DNA of 64,000 bases from Xanthomarina sp. F2636L (lineage in GTDB: Bacteria; Bacteroidota; Bacteroidia; Flavobacteriales; Flavobacteriaceae), in NCBI RefSeq assembly GCF_026410195.1, contig NZ_JAPMLM010000058.1, positions 1-64,000 of the forward strand. Reading direction: 5' to 3'. Positions 27,623 through 35,943 of the stretch are shown here, in pieces (positions within the stretch are counted from its first letter, which is position 1; each line of letters begins with the position of its first letter). The notes under the pieces are model-generated. The model was not told the DNA's origin and did not search any database. It was given only the letters and a program-made list of their open reading frames with translations. The position numbers and the translations under genes are program-made.

Positions 27623-28709
27623 GTACTTCCTGTAGTTCTTTCAACATTTTAGTTGCTATAATTTCTTTTGTGAAATTGTCTAATAAATGTTTTTCGCCAT
27701 TTATTACAAGTTGCTCTCTTAAGTTTTTGTCTTCAATTATTTTTAAAGCTGCTTCTGCAAATGCTACTGGATTTTCTTTTTCGCATAAAATACCAGTTTT
27801 GTTATTTTCAACAACTTCGGGAATGCCACCATAATTGGTTGCTACTATAGGAACATGACAATTATAGGCTTCCAATAAAACGCCTCCCGTTGGTTCTAAT
27901 TTAGAGGTAAACATAAAAACATCAAATTCCGGAAAAATCTCAGGAATGTCTTTTCTAAACCCTGTGAAAATAAAGTCGTTTTCAAGACCTAATTCTTTCA
28001 CATAGGCTTTTATTTCATCTTCCATTTCTCCTTTTCCTACAAGAACAAATTTTACTTTTGAGTTTTTAGACTTTATAATTTTTGCTGCATTTACAAAGGT
28101 GTAATGGTCTTTAAAAGGAACGAAAGCCGAAATATTTCCTATTAAAATAGTGTCTGTAGGGAGGTTAAATTCATTAAGCAAAAGACCTGTTGCTTTCTTT
28201 TTTGGAAACTCGCTAATATCAGTTGCACTTCCAACAATACTCAATCTAGAATGATCTTTTATGGCAGGTTTTAAAACATCGACAACTGCTTGAGAAACGC
28301 AAACCAGTTTTTTTAGATGCTTATAATTATATTTCCATTTTCTTAGAGCGTTGGTGTCTATTTTCTTAATTAAAGTTCTAAAAAACACCATGGGAACCTT
28401 GGAACGATACAATAACGAGTACATTATACAAAGTGTGTGCGCTTTACTGTTATGAATAAGTATAATATCTATGTTGTGTTCTTTTACAATTTTATTTATG
28501 GTACTAATCCAAAGTTTTTTAGATTTTGAATAGTCAGGTAAACCATAAAATGTGTAGTTTTTTTCTTTGGCAATTTCGGCTAAGCGTGTATCTGTAGGAC
28601 AAAGCAATACTTGATGCTCAATTTTAGAATCGAATTCATCGTAATAATAGACTATTTGTTGTTCGTGTCCCCTCCAAACATTCGATGCTGTAATTTGTAA
28701 AAGCCTCAT
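27615..28709 (-). CDS. Glycosyltransferase family 4
   Basis: 364 residues, GT-B fold: MRLLQITASNVWRGHEQQIV at the N-terminus, RLSIVGSATDISEF, ILIGNISAFVPFKDHYTFVN, FVLVGKGEMEDEIKAYV and the donor site FTSKLEPTGGVLLEAYNC followed by VPIVATNYGGIPEVVENN. GxxER-like start motifs and EAxxC fit LPS/capsule hexosyl or heptosyl transferases of the GT4 class. It is three bases downstream of a WaaE-like GT2 gene on the same strand, suggesting a two-gene operon, possibly for LPS core. The donor is unknown. Confidence 0.9.
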   Translation of the reverse strand: MRLLQITASNVWRGHEQQIVYYYDEFDSKIEHQVLLCPTDTRLAEIAKEKNYTFYGLPDYSKSKKLWISTINKIVKEHNIDIILIHNSKAHTLCIMYSLLYRSKVPMVFFRTLIKKIDTNALRKWKYNYKHLKKLVCVSQAVVDVLKPAIKDHSRLSIVGSATDISEFPKKKATGLLLNEFNLPTDTILIGNISAFVPFKDHYTFVNAAKIIKSKNSKVKFVLVGKGEMEDEIKAYVKELGLENDFIFTGFRKDIPEIFPEFDVFMFTSKLEPTGGVLLEAYNCHVPIVATNYGGIPEVVENNKTGILCEKENPVAFAEAALKIIEDKNLREQLVINGEKHLLDNFTKEIIATKMLKELQEVLN

Positions 28710-28712
28710 AAA

Positions 28713-29459
28713 TCAATTAATTTTTCTATACATTAACCAAAGCTGAATATAACGTTTAAATACCGAAAAAGCATTTATGTAGGCTAAGATAAAACCTTCT
28801 TTACCATCTAAAATACCCAATCTTAAAAAATATTGGTGCATAAATCTGTACCAAGGTCTAAAAAGAAAATGATACATATTAGGTCGCACATTATTTGCGA
28901 ATAATTGCTCTGCTTGTAATTTGCTATAATGACTTAATTTCTGATTATAATTATCAAAACCTTTATAGGTGTCATGATCTGATGTGTTTTTTAAAAGGCC
29001 TATTTTTTCTGAAGTTTCAATGGTTTCATGAACCGAATTTCCATTGTATTTACAGAAGTTTTTATTGAATAGCCTAATAACTTCATCTGTTTGAAAACCA
29101 CTATATTTTAATCGCTTGCCCATAAAAATAAAGTTGCGCTTTACTTTATAAGCTTTTAATGGGTTTTTAGAATTTACTGTGGAAACGATTTCTTTTGCAA
29201 GAGGTTCTGAGATCTTTTCATCTAAATCAAAAAATACAATCCAATCGTGTTTAGCTAATGAAATGGCATAGTTTTTTTGGTTTGAAAAATTATCAAATGG
29301 GCGTTCAACTACTGTGGCCTGATGCTTTTTTGCTAGTGGAACAGTATTATCTGTACTCAAAGAATCTACAATAATTATTTCATCAGCAAAAGACAAACTT
29401 TCTATGTAGCTTTCAATATTAGATTCTTCGTTGTAGGTTATAGCTAAAGCGCTTATCAT
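28713..29459 (-). CDS. Glycosyltransferase family 2, WaaE/KdtX-like
   Basis: 248 residues. It opens ISALAITYNEESNIESYIES. The GT-A Asp motifs are DEIIIVDSLSTDNTV and the DxD-like WIVFFDLDEKIS. KRNFIFMGKRLKYSGFQTDE, RLFNKNFCKYNG and HETIE are characteristic of the WaaE/KdtX subgroup, whose studied members add glucose to the inner LPS core. The C-terminus has one amphipathic or membrane-associated region (YHFLFRPWYRFMHQYFLRLG). It is a paralogue of the gene at 30285-31022. Confidence 0.92.
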   Translation of the reverse strand: MISALAITYNEESNIESYIESLSFADEIIIVDSLSTDNTVPLAKKHQATVVERPFDNFSNQKNYAISLAKHDWIVFFDLDEKISEPLAKEIVSTVNSKNPLKAYKVKRNFIFMGKRLKYSGFQTDEVIRLFNKNFCKYNGNSVHETIETSEKIGLLKNTSDHDTYKGFDNYNQKLSHYSKLQAEQLFANNVRPNMYHFLFRPWYRFMHQYFLRLGILDGKEGFILAYINAFSVFKRYIQLWLMYRKIN

Positions 29460-29479
29460 CTATAAAATTTCAGATTTAT

Positions 29480-29487
29480 CAAATATA
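29480..29487 (-). promoter_or_regulatory. -7 promoter element
   Basis: TATATTTG on the minus strand, exact TAnnTTTG, 20 bases before ATG 29459 of the WaaE-like gene. Confidence 0.65.
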
Positions 29488-29502
29488 TTCCTAATGCCTT
29501 TA

Positions 29503-29510
29503 TATATTTG
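29503..29510 (+). promoter_or_regulatory. -7 promoter element
   Basis: TATATTTG, exact TAnnTTTG, 48 bases before the deacetylase ATG. It forms a divergent pair with the element at 29480-29487. Confidence 0.55.
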
Positions 29511-29558
29511 TCTCAAAAGTAATCAATTTATATAGAATTTTTTCAATAATAACAAGCA

Positions 29559-30278
29559 ATGCCAAAACTTCCTATTTTAATGTATCATAGTGTGAGCTCT
29601 AATCTCGAAGAGAGTAAGGACTTAACTATTGCTGTTTCTAAATTGGAAGAACAATTTGCTTACTTAAAGGAAAACGGTTATCAGTCTCTTCATTTTAAAG
29701 ATATACAGACTATAAAAGGAGCGTCAGGTTTTCCAAAGAAAGCAGTTATTATTACCTTTGACGATGTGTACGTCAATCAGTTAGAACTAGCTTATCCGCT
29801 GCTTAATAAGTATAAATTTAAAGCCTGTTTTTATGTGCCTTTTAAATATGTAAACGGAACAGACTCTTGGAATACAGATGATGAAAATATTATGTCTGTA
29901 GCACAATTAAAATCTTTAGACCCTGAAGTTATCGAGCTTGGTATGCATAGTTTTTCGCATAAAAAATATCATGAGATGTCTGTTGAGGAGATTCAGTCCG
30001 ATTTCGATTTATGCAAAGAATTTATAGTTGAAAATAAATTAGAAGTACACAATACTTTGGCTTACCCTTATGGGAAATATCCTAGAAAAGGAGTCGAGAA
30101 AGAACAGTTTTTTGATTTGTTGCAAAAAAATCAAATTGCTTATGGCTTGCGAATTGGAAATAGAGTAAATAGATTTCCTTTAAAAAACAACTACGAAATT
30201 CAGCGTTTAGATATAAAAGGAGAAGATAGTTTGGCTACCTTTAAGCGTAAATTAAAATTTGGAAAAATGTTATTCTAA
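29559..30278 (+). CDS. Polysaccharide deacetylase (NodB/CE4 family)
   Basis: 239 residues, no signal peptide. CE4 motifs: PILMYHSVS at the N-terminus, motif 1 VIITFDDVYVNQLELAYPLL (TFDD, catalytic base and metal Asp), motif 2 ELGMHSFSHKKY (HSxxH zinc ligands) and motif 3 NTLAYPYGKYPRKG. The family hydrolyses N-acetyl or O-acetyl groups from sugars. Lacking an export signal, this enzyme probably acts in the cytoplasm on a lipid-linked or nucleotide-linked precursor; that is inference. It sits between two paralogous WaaE-like transferases. Confidence 0.93.
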   Translation: MPKLPILMYHSVSSNLEESKDLTIAVSKLEEQFAYLKENGYQSLHFKDIQTIKGASGFPKKAVIITFDDVYVNQLELAYPLLNKYKFKACFYVPFKYVNGTDSWNTDDENIMSVAQLKSLDPEVIELGMHSFSHKKYHEMSVEEIQSDFDLCKEFIVENKLEVHNTLAYPYGKYPRKGVEKEQFFDLLQKNQIAYGLRIGNRVNRFPLKNNYEIQRLDIKGEDSLATFKRKLKFGKMLF

Positions 30279-30284
30279 AAACCC

Positions 30285-31022
30285 TTACCTGATTCCTTTT
30301 TGTAAGAGCATGAGTTTTACATAACGTGAAAAAACACCATAAGCATTGATGCTGGCAACTGCCAAGCCAGGAATACCATCAAGAAAACCACCTCGTAAAA
30401 TATAACTGCTAAAAAAACGGTAAAACGGTTTAAAAGCTAAATGAAAATAAGTGGCTTTTTTACCTTTGTTTAAAAGCTGTTCGGCTTGAAACCACGCATA
30501 ACTATCTTTTTTGCTTATATAATGCATCAAGCCTTTATAGGTAAAATGCAACACTGGATTTTTAAGTTTTCCAATACTGCCTTCTACAATCAGTTTTTCA
30601 TGAACCGAACCTTCAAACCGACAATTTTCTCTACGAACCAATCTGGTGACATTGTCGCTGTGGTGATACAAAAACCGATTCATATAAAAATGTGGAAAGT
30701 TCAGTTTGTATCCAGCATGTTTTCCAGAATCCATAGCTTCAAGAATTTCCTGCTTTAGTTTGTTGGTAATCCGTTCGTCTCCATCTATAAATAAAACCCA
30801 TTCTCCAGTAGCATATTGGAGTGCATGGTTTTTTTGATTAGAAAAATTATCAAATTTCCTGCTTAAAACTGTGCAGCCAAAAGCTTCGGCTATTTCTACT
30901 GTTTTATCTGTGCTCAAAGAGTCTATCACAATTATTTCATCTGCAAACGATACCGAAAGAAGCGCATTTCTTAAATAGGCTTCCTCGTTATAAGTTGGAA
31001 TGACGACAGATAGTTTTTTCAT
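30285..31022 (-). CDS. Glycosyltransferase family 2, WaaE/KdtX-like
   Basis: 245 residues. It opens LSVVIPTYNEEAYLRNALLS; Asp motifs are DEIIVIDSLSTDKTVEIAEA and EWVLFIDGDERIT. It shares SNQKNHALQYATGEW, RRENCRFEGSVHEKLIVEG and the YHLAFKPFYRFFSSYILRGG C-terminal helix with the gene at 28713-29459, so the two are paralogues. It ends six bases from the convergent deacetylase. Likely LPS-core or related sugar transfer. Confidence 0.92.
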   Translation of the reverse strand: MKKLSVVIPTYNEEAYLRNALLSVSFADEIIVIDSLSTDKTVEIAEAFGCTVLSRKFDNFSNQKNHALQYATGEWVLFIDGDERITNKLKQEILEAMDSGKHAGYKLNFPHFYMNRFLYHHSDNVTRLVRRENCRFEGSVHEKLIVEGSIGKLKNPVLHFTYKGLMHYISKKDSYAWFQAEQLLNKGKKATYFHLAFKPFYRFFSSYILRGGFLDGIPGLAVASINAYGVFSRYVKLMLLQKGIR

Positions 31023-31036
31023 AGTATATTAAGCCT

Positions 31037-31044
31037 CAAAAGTA
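31037..31044 (-). promoter_or_regulatory. -7 promoter element
   Basis: TACTTTTG on the minus strand, exact TAnnTTTG, 14 bases before ATG 31022. Confidence 0.65.
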
Positions 31045-31092
31045 CGATTTTAAAAGAACTTAGAGATTGACTTGGCTTTTACTTTATTGATT

Positions 31093-31293
31093 TTATTTAA
31101 TCTTTTTAATGTTTTGATTATTTAACTTTATCTGATCTTCTATATATTTTTTATAAGCTTCTTTGTTTTCAGATTGAGAAGCAAATTAAAGTTGGTCAAT
31201 TAAGTATTTACCATAAGACTCAAGACCTTTTTTTTGGAATTCATTAAACTTTTGTTTTAAATTCCATTTTTCGTTTTCAGTTACCTGTTCCAT
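31093..31293 (-). pseudogene. Small gene with in-frame stop (66-codon frame)
   Basis: ATG at 31293 begins MEQVTENEKWNLKQKFNEFQ and reaches GKYLIDQL, then TAA at 31186-31188. In the same frame, FASQSENKEAYKKYIEDQIK continues to a second stop at 31093. Both halves have the same hydrophilic Lys/Glu/Asn-rich helical character, so one base change (for example GAA or CAA to TAA) probably truncated a 66-residue protein. The alternative is a genuine 35-residue peptide with a fortuitous open frame downstream. Family not recognised. It lies downstream of the membrane protein gene at 31317 on the same strand. Confidence 0.5.
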
Positions 31294-31316
31294 TAGATTA
31301 TTATTTTAAATGTATA

Positions 31317-31733
31317 TTATATTTTTTTCTTGGTTGCTAGTTTACCACCAAGCCAAGCCATAGGGATATAAGCGCCTACAATATCAAGAATGGAGAACCA
31401 GGTTGGAGAAGGTAGCATGATAATATTTGCAATACCACCTATTAAGAAAAAGACACCAATGAACATTGCAAATGTTGTTTTACGACTTGCGGCAATCTTA
31501 GCCGCTAATAAGGCTCCGACGAAGGTGCCTAAAGCATGAGCTAAAAAAGGAAAGATAAAGTGTTTGGGTTGAAACAAATGCATGGATTCTTTTAACCCTT
31601 CCATAGTTGTATTGTCGACACCCTCAGGAAGTGGAATTATGGAACCACTTATGGTAATTAGCCCCATGTTTACAATGCTTCCAATGACTAAGCCCAATAC
31701 AATTGCTAAGATATTTTTTACTAAAGAATTCAT
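31317..31733 (-). CDS. Small integral membrane protein, four TM segments
   Basis: 138 residues, ATG at 31733. Four hydrophobic helices: about 5-27 (VKNILAIVLGLVIGSIVNMG), 58-80 (HFIFPFLAHALGTFVGALLA), 87-107 (TFAMFIGVFFLIGGIANIIM) and 113-133 (FSILDIVGAYIPMAWLGGKL), ending in KKKI. The family is not firmly recognised; similar four-helix proteins are common uncharacterised inner membrane proteins of Bacteroidetes. It may be cotranscribed with the sigma factor and reductase gene upstream (86-base gap). Confidence 0.75.
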   Translation of the reverse strand: MNSLVKNILAIVLGLVIGSIVNMGLITISGSIIPLPEGVDNTTMEGLKESMHLFQPKHFIFPFLAHALGTFVGALLAAKIAASRKTTFAMFIGVFFLIGGIANIIMLPSPTWFSILDIVGAYIPMAWLGGKLATKKKI

Positions 31734-31819
31734 GAATGATTATGTTTTACTTAAAATCCTGAGGACTAAGATAAGTAAAAGTGACGAGGCAAAAGTTTAG
31801 CTATATTGATTTTTTAATG

Positions 31820-32485
31820 TTAAAAGGGTTCTTTTATTATATGAGATTCTTTAATTCCTAATGCATTGAATTGATTTAAAACAGCATCCATCATTGGAGG
31901 TGGTCCACATAGATAAAAATAACTGTTGTTGTTTTCAATGTGTTTTTTAATTAATTCTTTGGTGATATAACCATATTCACAACCTTCCTTTTTTTCTTCA
32001 GATAATATATTCATGATGTTTTTTCCTAGCAAGCTCTCTAAAAAATCCCGTTCAATAATATCATTATAGGTTTTGTTGGCGAAAATTAGTTTGTTGTTGC
32101 CTAATTTGTTTTTTGCTTTGAGGTCTTTAAAAATGGTTATAAAGGGCGTGATTCCAGCTCCTCCTGCAATAAAAACACCTTCATTTTTATATTGAATATT
32201 TCCAAAAACTTCACCCAACAAAAGAGAGTCATTTTTATTTAATTTTCCAATTTGTTCAGTGACACCCTAATGTTCAGGATACACTTTTATAAAAAATTCT
32301 AAATGGTTGTCTGTTGGTAAAGATGTAAAGGTAAAGGGTCTCAACTCGTTTTCCCAAGAAGGTTTTTTTATGGCTACATCTACAGCTTGTCCAGGTAAAA
32401 ATTCTAAATTTTGAGGTTTTTCAGTCGTAATATGTGCTACATTATGGGTTGTATTTTCAATTGATATTATTTTAACTTGTTTCAT
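31820..32485 (-). pseudogene. Flavodoxin/ferredoxin-NADP reductase-like gene with in-frame TAG
   Basis: ATG at 32485 begins MKQVKIISIENTTHNVAHIT and stops at TAG (32267-32269) after FFIKVYPEH. The same frame continues as GVTEQIGKLNKNDSLLLGEV to the true end at 31820. Together they make a normal 221-residue FNR-fold oxidoreductase: FAD motif RPFTFTS near residue 50, NAD(P) motif AGGAGITPFITIF near 105 and C-terminal YLCGPPPMMDAVL. A single C to T change, CAG to TAG, explains the break. The two halves, if made separately, would split the FAD and NAD(P) domains. It lies 12 bases after the sigma factor gene. Sequencing error is the main alternative. Confidence 0.85.
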
Positions 32486-32497
32486 GATATTGTTGTT

Positions 32498-33169
32498 TTA
32501 AATATTTTTCATGACATTTTCTGTAATTCTATCGCATCTACTAAATCCAAATTCAAAAATATTTTTATCTATTGATAAATTATAAAGTGTGTCTTTTAGC
32601 ATGGTTTTGGCTCTATGAAACCGAATTTTAACATTAGCAATGCTTAAGTTTAAAGCCAAAGCAATTTCTTTCGTGCTCATTTCTTCTATCTCTTTCATGA
32701 TATAGACTGTCTTGTATTTTATGTCTAATTGATCGATGGCATTTTCCACTAATAGTATTGCTTCTTTACGTATCATTTTTTGTTGAGGATTTAGTTGTTT
32801 GTCATCTGGAATTTCTAAAATGCTGTTTGTCTTAAAATTGTCTGATGTCTCGTTTAAATGATAAAGCTTTCCTTTCTCTCTTATTCGAGCCAAAGACTCA
32901 TTTATGGCAATTCGAATGAGCCAAGTTGAAAAAGAGGACTCTAATTTAAATTGATATAGTTTGGTAAACCCTTTAATGTAAATGTTTTGCATAAGATCTT
33001 CAATTTCAGCTTCATCTTTTATATAGCTTCTAATAACACGATATAATTTTTGATTGTTCCTTCTTACCAAAATCTCATAAAGTTCTTTCTCTCCAGCCAG
33101 TATCCGTTGTATGACTTCTGGTTCTTTTATTTTATGATTATTAAAATCGTTGATATTTATAGCTTCCAT
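32498..33169 (-). CDS. RNA polymerase ECF-type sigma factor
   Basis: 223 residues. Region 2: EKELYEILVRRNNQKLYRVI, then EIEDLMQNIYIKGFTKLYQF and FSTWLIRIAINESLARIREK. Region 4: MKEIEEMSTKEIALALNLSI followed by ANVKIRFHRAKTML, the helix-turn-helix that reads the -35 element. It recruits core polymerase to an alternative promoter set. No obvious anti-sigma gene lies beside it, but it heads a likely operon with the reductase pseudogene and a small membrane protein. Its promoter lacks a clear TAnnTTTG and instead faces a 30-bp palindrome, so it may be autoregulated or controlled by another factor. Confidence 0.93.
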   Translation of the reverse strand: MEAININDFNNHKIKEPEVIQRILAGEKELYEILVRRNNQKLYRVIRSYIKDEAEIEDLMQNIYIKGFTKLYQFKLESSFSTWLIRIAINESLARIREKGKLYHLNETSDNFKTNSILEIPDDKQLNPQQKMIRKEAILLVENAIDQLDIKYKTVYIMKEIEEMSTKEIALALNLSIANVKIRFHRAKTMLKDTLYNLSIDKNIFEFGFSRCDRITENVMKNI

Positions 33170-33203
33170 GCTTGTGTCTTTTGTTATTGGATGAAGAAAG
33201 TTT

Positions 33204-33233
33204 AAAAAAGATACAAAATTTTGTATCCTTTTT
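33204..33233. promoter_or_regulatory. 30-bp palindrome in divergent sigma/DoxX promoter region
   Basis: The 18-base core at 33210-33227 (GATACAAAATTTTGTATC) is a perfect palindrome. The flanking A and T runs extend it to 30 bases with one mismatched pair. It is 34 bases from the sigma factor ATG and 44 from the DoxX-like ATG. It looks like an operator for a dimeric regulator, or two back-to-back promoter half-sites. Confidence 0.6.
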
Positions 33234-33277
33234 GAAATTCAGTTATCAAAAGACTGTAACAATTAAAAATAAATATT

Positions 33278-33649
33278 ATGGATACAAATGTGCGATTAGT
33301 AAAAAACGTATTAAAATACACTTTTGGTTTGGTGCCAATTGTTGCTGGATTAGATAAGTTTACCAATGTTTTAACAAACTGGAGCCAGTATGTTTCTGAA
33401 GGTTTTGCAGGAATGCTTCCTTTTGACCCTACAACGTTTATGATGGTAGTTGGTGTTATAGAAATAGTGGCAGGTATATTAGTGCTTACAAAAACCAAAA
33501 TAGGCGCTTATGTTGTTTCGGCATGGTTAACTTGTATTGCATTAACGTTATTATTTAGCTGGACGTATGTAGATGTGGCTGTTAGAGATTTGGTTATGGC
33601 TATTGGAGCTTTTTCTTTAGCTAAATTATCTGAAGAAAACGAAAAATAA
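33278..33649 (+). CDS. DoxX-like membrane protein
   Basis: 123 residues, four predicted TM helices. It resembles the DoxX/TQO-small family: NVLKYTFGLVPIVAGLDKFT at the start, MMVVGVIEIVAGILVLTKTK and VSAWLTCIALTLLFSW, with a conserved Asp-Lys (LDKF) after the first helix. Family members have been linked to respiratory or redox membrane complexes, but most are uncharacterised. Divergent from the ECF sigma factor gene and sharing its palindromic control region, it is a candidate target of that sigma factor. Confidence 0.8.
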   Translation: MDTNVRLVKNVLKYTFGLVPIVAGLDKFTNVLTNWSQYVSEGFAGMLPFDPTTFMMVVGVIEIVAGILVLTKTKIGAYVVSAWLTCIALTLLFSWTYVDVAVRDLVMAIGAFSLAKLSEENEK

Positions 33650-33884
33650 AGTCAACTAATAATGTGATTAATTTTAATGGAAACAGTTTTTTATCAAGAA
33701 AAGAATTAAATAATCAGCATCAGTATGTAAAGATGAAAAAATCTTTATGTGTTGATGTTGTTGGTTTTTTTAATTTACTCACAACACAGGAATTAAATAG
33801 AATTATCTTTATACTCCCAAACTTAGCAAATTCATTCCAAAATCAGTCTCTATTGAACCCACAAAATAAATACTTGAAATATGT

Positions 33885-33892
33885 TATCTTTG
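33885..33892 (+). promoter_or_regulatory. -7 promoter element
   Basis: TATCTTTG, exact TAnnTTTG, 21 bases before ATG 33914. The 230 bases before it, back to the DoxX-like stop, hold only a weak GTG-start frame that I do not accept as a gene. Confidence 0.65.
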
Positions 33893-33913
33893 CCTTGAAT
33901 AAAAAAATGATTA

Positions 33914-34735
33914 ATGAGTGAGATCTCCATTTCTGTAATAATTAGTACGTATAATTCTCCTGAATGGCTAGCAAAGGTGTTACATGGATATAATAATCAA
34001 ACCTATCAAAATTTTGAGGTTGTTATTGCAGACGATGGTTCTAAACAAGAAACCATAGACCTGATTGAAACTTTTAAAAAAGAAGTATTTTATCCCATTA
34101 CACATGTTTGGCATGAAGATAACGGTTTCCAAAAATCCCAGATTTTAAATAAAGCTATACTACAATGTCAAGCAGATTATATTTTAATGTCTGATGGAGA
34201 TTGTATTCCAAGGGAAGATTTTGTTGAAATTCATTTTAGAGAAAGAGAAATAGGTTATTTTTTGTCTGGAGGTTACTTTATGTTGCCCATGGATATTTCA
34301 AAGGCCATTACCAAAGAGTCTATTTTAAATGGAAATTGTTTTAATTTAAAATGGTTAAAATCTCAAGGTTTAAAGTCTTCTTTTAAAAACAATAAATTAA
34401 CTGCTAAAGGTTTTAAATCTTGGTTTTTAAACACCATAACACCTACCAATGCTAGTTGGAACGGACATAATGCCTCTGGTTGGAAAAAAGACATTGTTGC
34501 TATAAATGGATTTGATGAGCGTATGCAATATGGTGGACAAGATAGAGAATTGGGTGAGCGTTTAATGAATCTTGGCATCAAAGGAAAACAGATTAGATAT
34601 AGTGCTGTTTGTATTCATTTAGACCATCCAAGAGGTTATAAAAATCAGGAGTCTATTAATAAAAATCTCGCTATTAGAAAAACCACTAAAACTGAACAAA
34701 AGACTTGGACTGATTTTGGGATTGTTAAAAAATAA
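33914..34735 (+). CDS. Glycosyltransferase family 2 with galactosyltransferase-like C-terminus
   Basis: 273 residues. GT-A motifs: ISVIISTYNSPEWLAKVLHG, EVVIADDGSKQETIDLIETF and YILMSDGDCIPREDFVEIHF. A C-terminal GT7-like segment carries NGHNASGWKKDIVAINGFDE and YGGQDRELGERLMNLGIKGK, then IHLDHPRGYKN. This architecture (GT2 with Glyco_transf_7C) is frequent in LPS/capsule clusters and also in chondroitin-type synthases. It is convergent with the GT9 gene. The sugar is unknown. Confidence 0.92.
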   Translation: MSEISISVIISTYNSPEWLAKVLHGYNNQTYQNFEVVIADDGSKQETIDLIETFKKEVFYPITHVWHEDNGFQKSQILNKAILQCQADYILMSDGDCIPREDFVEIHFREREIGYFLSGGYFMLPMDISKAITKESILNGNCFNLKWLKSQGLKSSFKNNKLTAKGFKSWFLNTITPTNASWNGHNASGWKKDIVAINGFDERMQYGGQDRELGERLMNLGIKGKQIRYSAVCIHLDHPRGYKNQESINKNLAIRKTTKTEQKTWTDFGIVKK

Positions 34736-34743
34736 CAGCTTTT

Positions 34744-35814
34744 TTAATTTTTCAGGTGAATATCTAAAAATGCTTTTAGCTTTGGAATTATAAGTCCTGG
34801 TGTTAATTGCTTGTACATAAAGCTTGGATCTGCTTCAATTTTTCGTCTGTTTTCTACACTGTTTTCATTATATAACTTTGGTTTTTCTTCCAGTAAATGG
34901 ATAGATGCATGTTTTTTGCCATCTTCAAAACTTGCCCAATGGTCTTTCATAACATATGGAGAGAAAATAGTAAATGTAGGTTTGTTTAAGGCTTTCGAGA
35001 TATGTACAACGCCACCTTCGTTTCCAACTAAAAGTTCGCATTTATTCATGAGTTTAATGAATCCTCTTATGCTATCTTCATAAATATCGATAACAATGCT
35101 GTCTTTGTTTTTACAGGATTCATATATTTCAAGAGCATCCTTTTTTTGATGTGGTGCATAATTAAAAAGCACATTTACTTGATAATTTTCTGTAATGAAA
35201 TCTATCAGTTCAACTATATATTCATATGGCATGGATTTTTGAGGTGTACTCCCTAAAATACCAAGCATGATAAAAGGTTTGTTGTATGAGTCTAGTTTGT
35301 TGTATTGTTTTTCTTCTTCGGTTAAAATAATTTTTGGTTCGTAGTCGATTTGGTTTTCTGGTAAAGTAAAAACGGAAGTCACCATATTTATTCTGTCTTC
35401 AATAGCTTTGCCACAAATTTTGGTTTTCTCTTCTAAAAACGGAACATTATGTGTGTAGAATTTTAAAGGTGGATTTTTACCTCTTTTTTGAAAGCCAATT
35501 CTAATTGGAGCTTTGGAAAAATAGCATACAAGTCTACTTTGAAGTTTGGAATAAGGATCGAAAATAATATCGTATTCTCTCTTTCTAACCGTTTGAATAA
35601 GTTGCTTTAAATTGCCAAGTTTTTTTAATTCCTTGTCGTTAACTTCAATAATTTGGTCAATTGCTGGATTGTTTTCAATTACGCCAACCGTATAATCGTA
35701 CACCAAAAAATCTATCTGACTTTCTGGAAAGATTTTTTTTACGTTTTGAGCAATAACCGAAGCAATTAGTACGTCTCCAATCCGTTTGTTTTGTATTACA
35801 AGTATTTTTTCCAT
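34744..35814 (-). CDS. Glycosyltransferase family 9 (heptosyltransferase-like)
   Basis: 356 residues from ATG 35814 (MEKILVIQNKRIGDVLIASV); the GTG at 35826 would add only four residues. GT9 features are RIGDVLIAS, a short D-containing acceptor-side loop, FIMLGILGSTPQKSMPYEYI for the donor domain, LVGNEGGVVHISKALNKPTF (the conserved GxDxGxxHxxxA-like site, here GNEGGVVHIS) and the FSPY loop. The family transfers ADP-heptose or related sugars to lipid A-Kdo or core. Its neighbour is the Kdo-kinase-like gene, as expected for LPS inner core. Confidence 0.92.
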   Translation of the reverse strand: MEKILVIQNKRIGDVLIASVIAQNVKKIFPESQIDFLVYDYTVGVIENNPAIDQIIEVNDKELKKLGNLKQLIQTVRKREYDIIFDPYSKLQSRLVCYFSKAPIRIGFQKRGKNPPLKFYTHNVPFLEEKTKICGKAIEDRINMVTSVFTLPENQIDYEPKIILTEEEKQYNKLDSYNKPFIMLGILGSTPQKSMPYEYIVELIDFITENYQVNVLFNYAPHQKKDALEIYESCKNKDSIVIDIYEDSIRGFIKLMNKCELLVGNEGGVVHISKALNKPTFTIFSPYVMKDHWASFEDGKKHASIHLLEEKPKLYNENSVENRRKIEADPSFMYKQLTPGLIIPKLKAFLDIHLKN

Positions 35815-35923
35815 AGCAGTTCCCACGAAAGTGGAAATCTTATTATTTAAAGATTATTCAACTTAAAACTATATTAACTGCAAAGTATTATATTTTCTAC
35901 TTTTATTAAAATATCAATTAACA

Positions 35924-35931
35924 TATCTTTG
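35924..35931 (+). promoter_or_regulatory. -7 promoter element
   Basis: TATCTTTG, exact TAnnTTTG, 12 bases before ATG 35944. It supports 35944 as the original start of the broken kinase gene. Confidence 0.65.
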
Positions 35932-35943
35932 AGAAATCTCAAA

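Noticed and set aside
33664-33921. 85-codon frame with GTG start between the DoxX-like and GT2 genes
   Set aside because: Low-complexity, Asn/Lys/Leu-rich product without domain; it runs through the promoter of the next gene.
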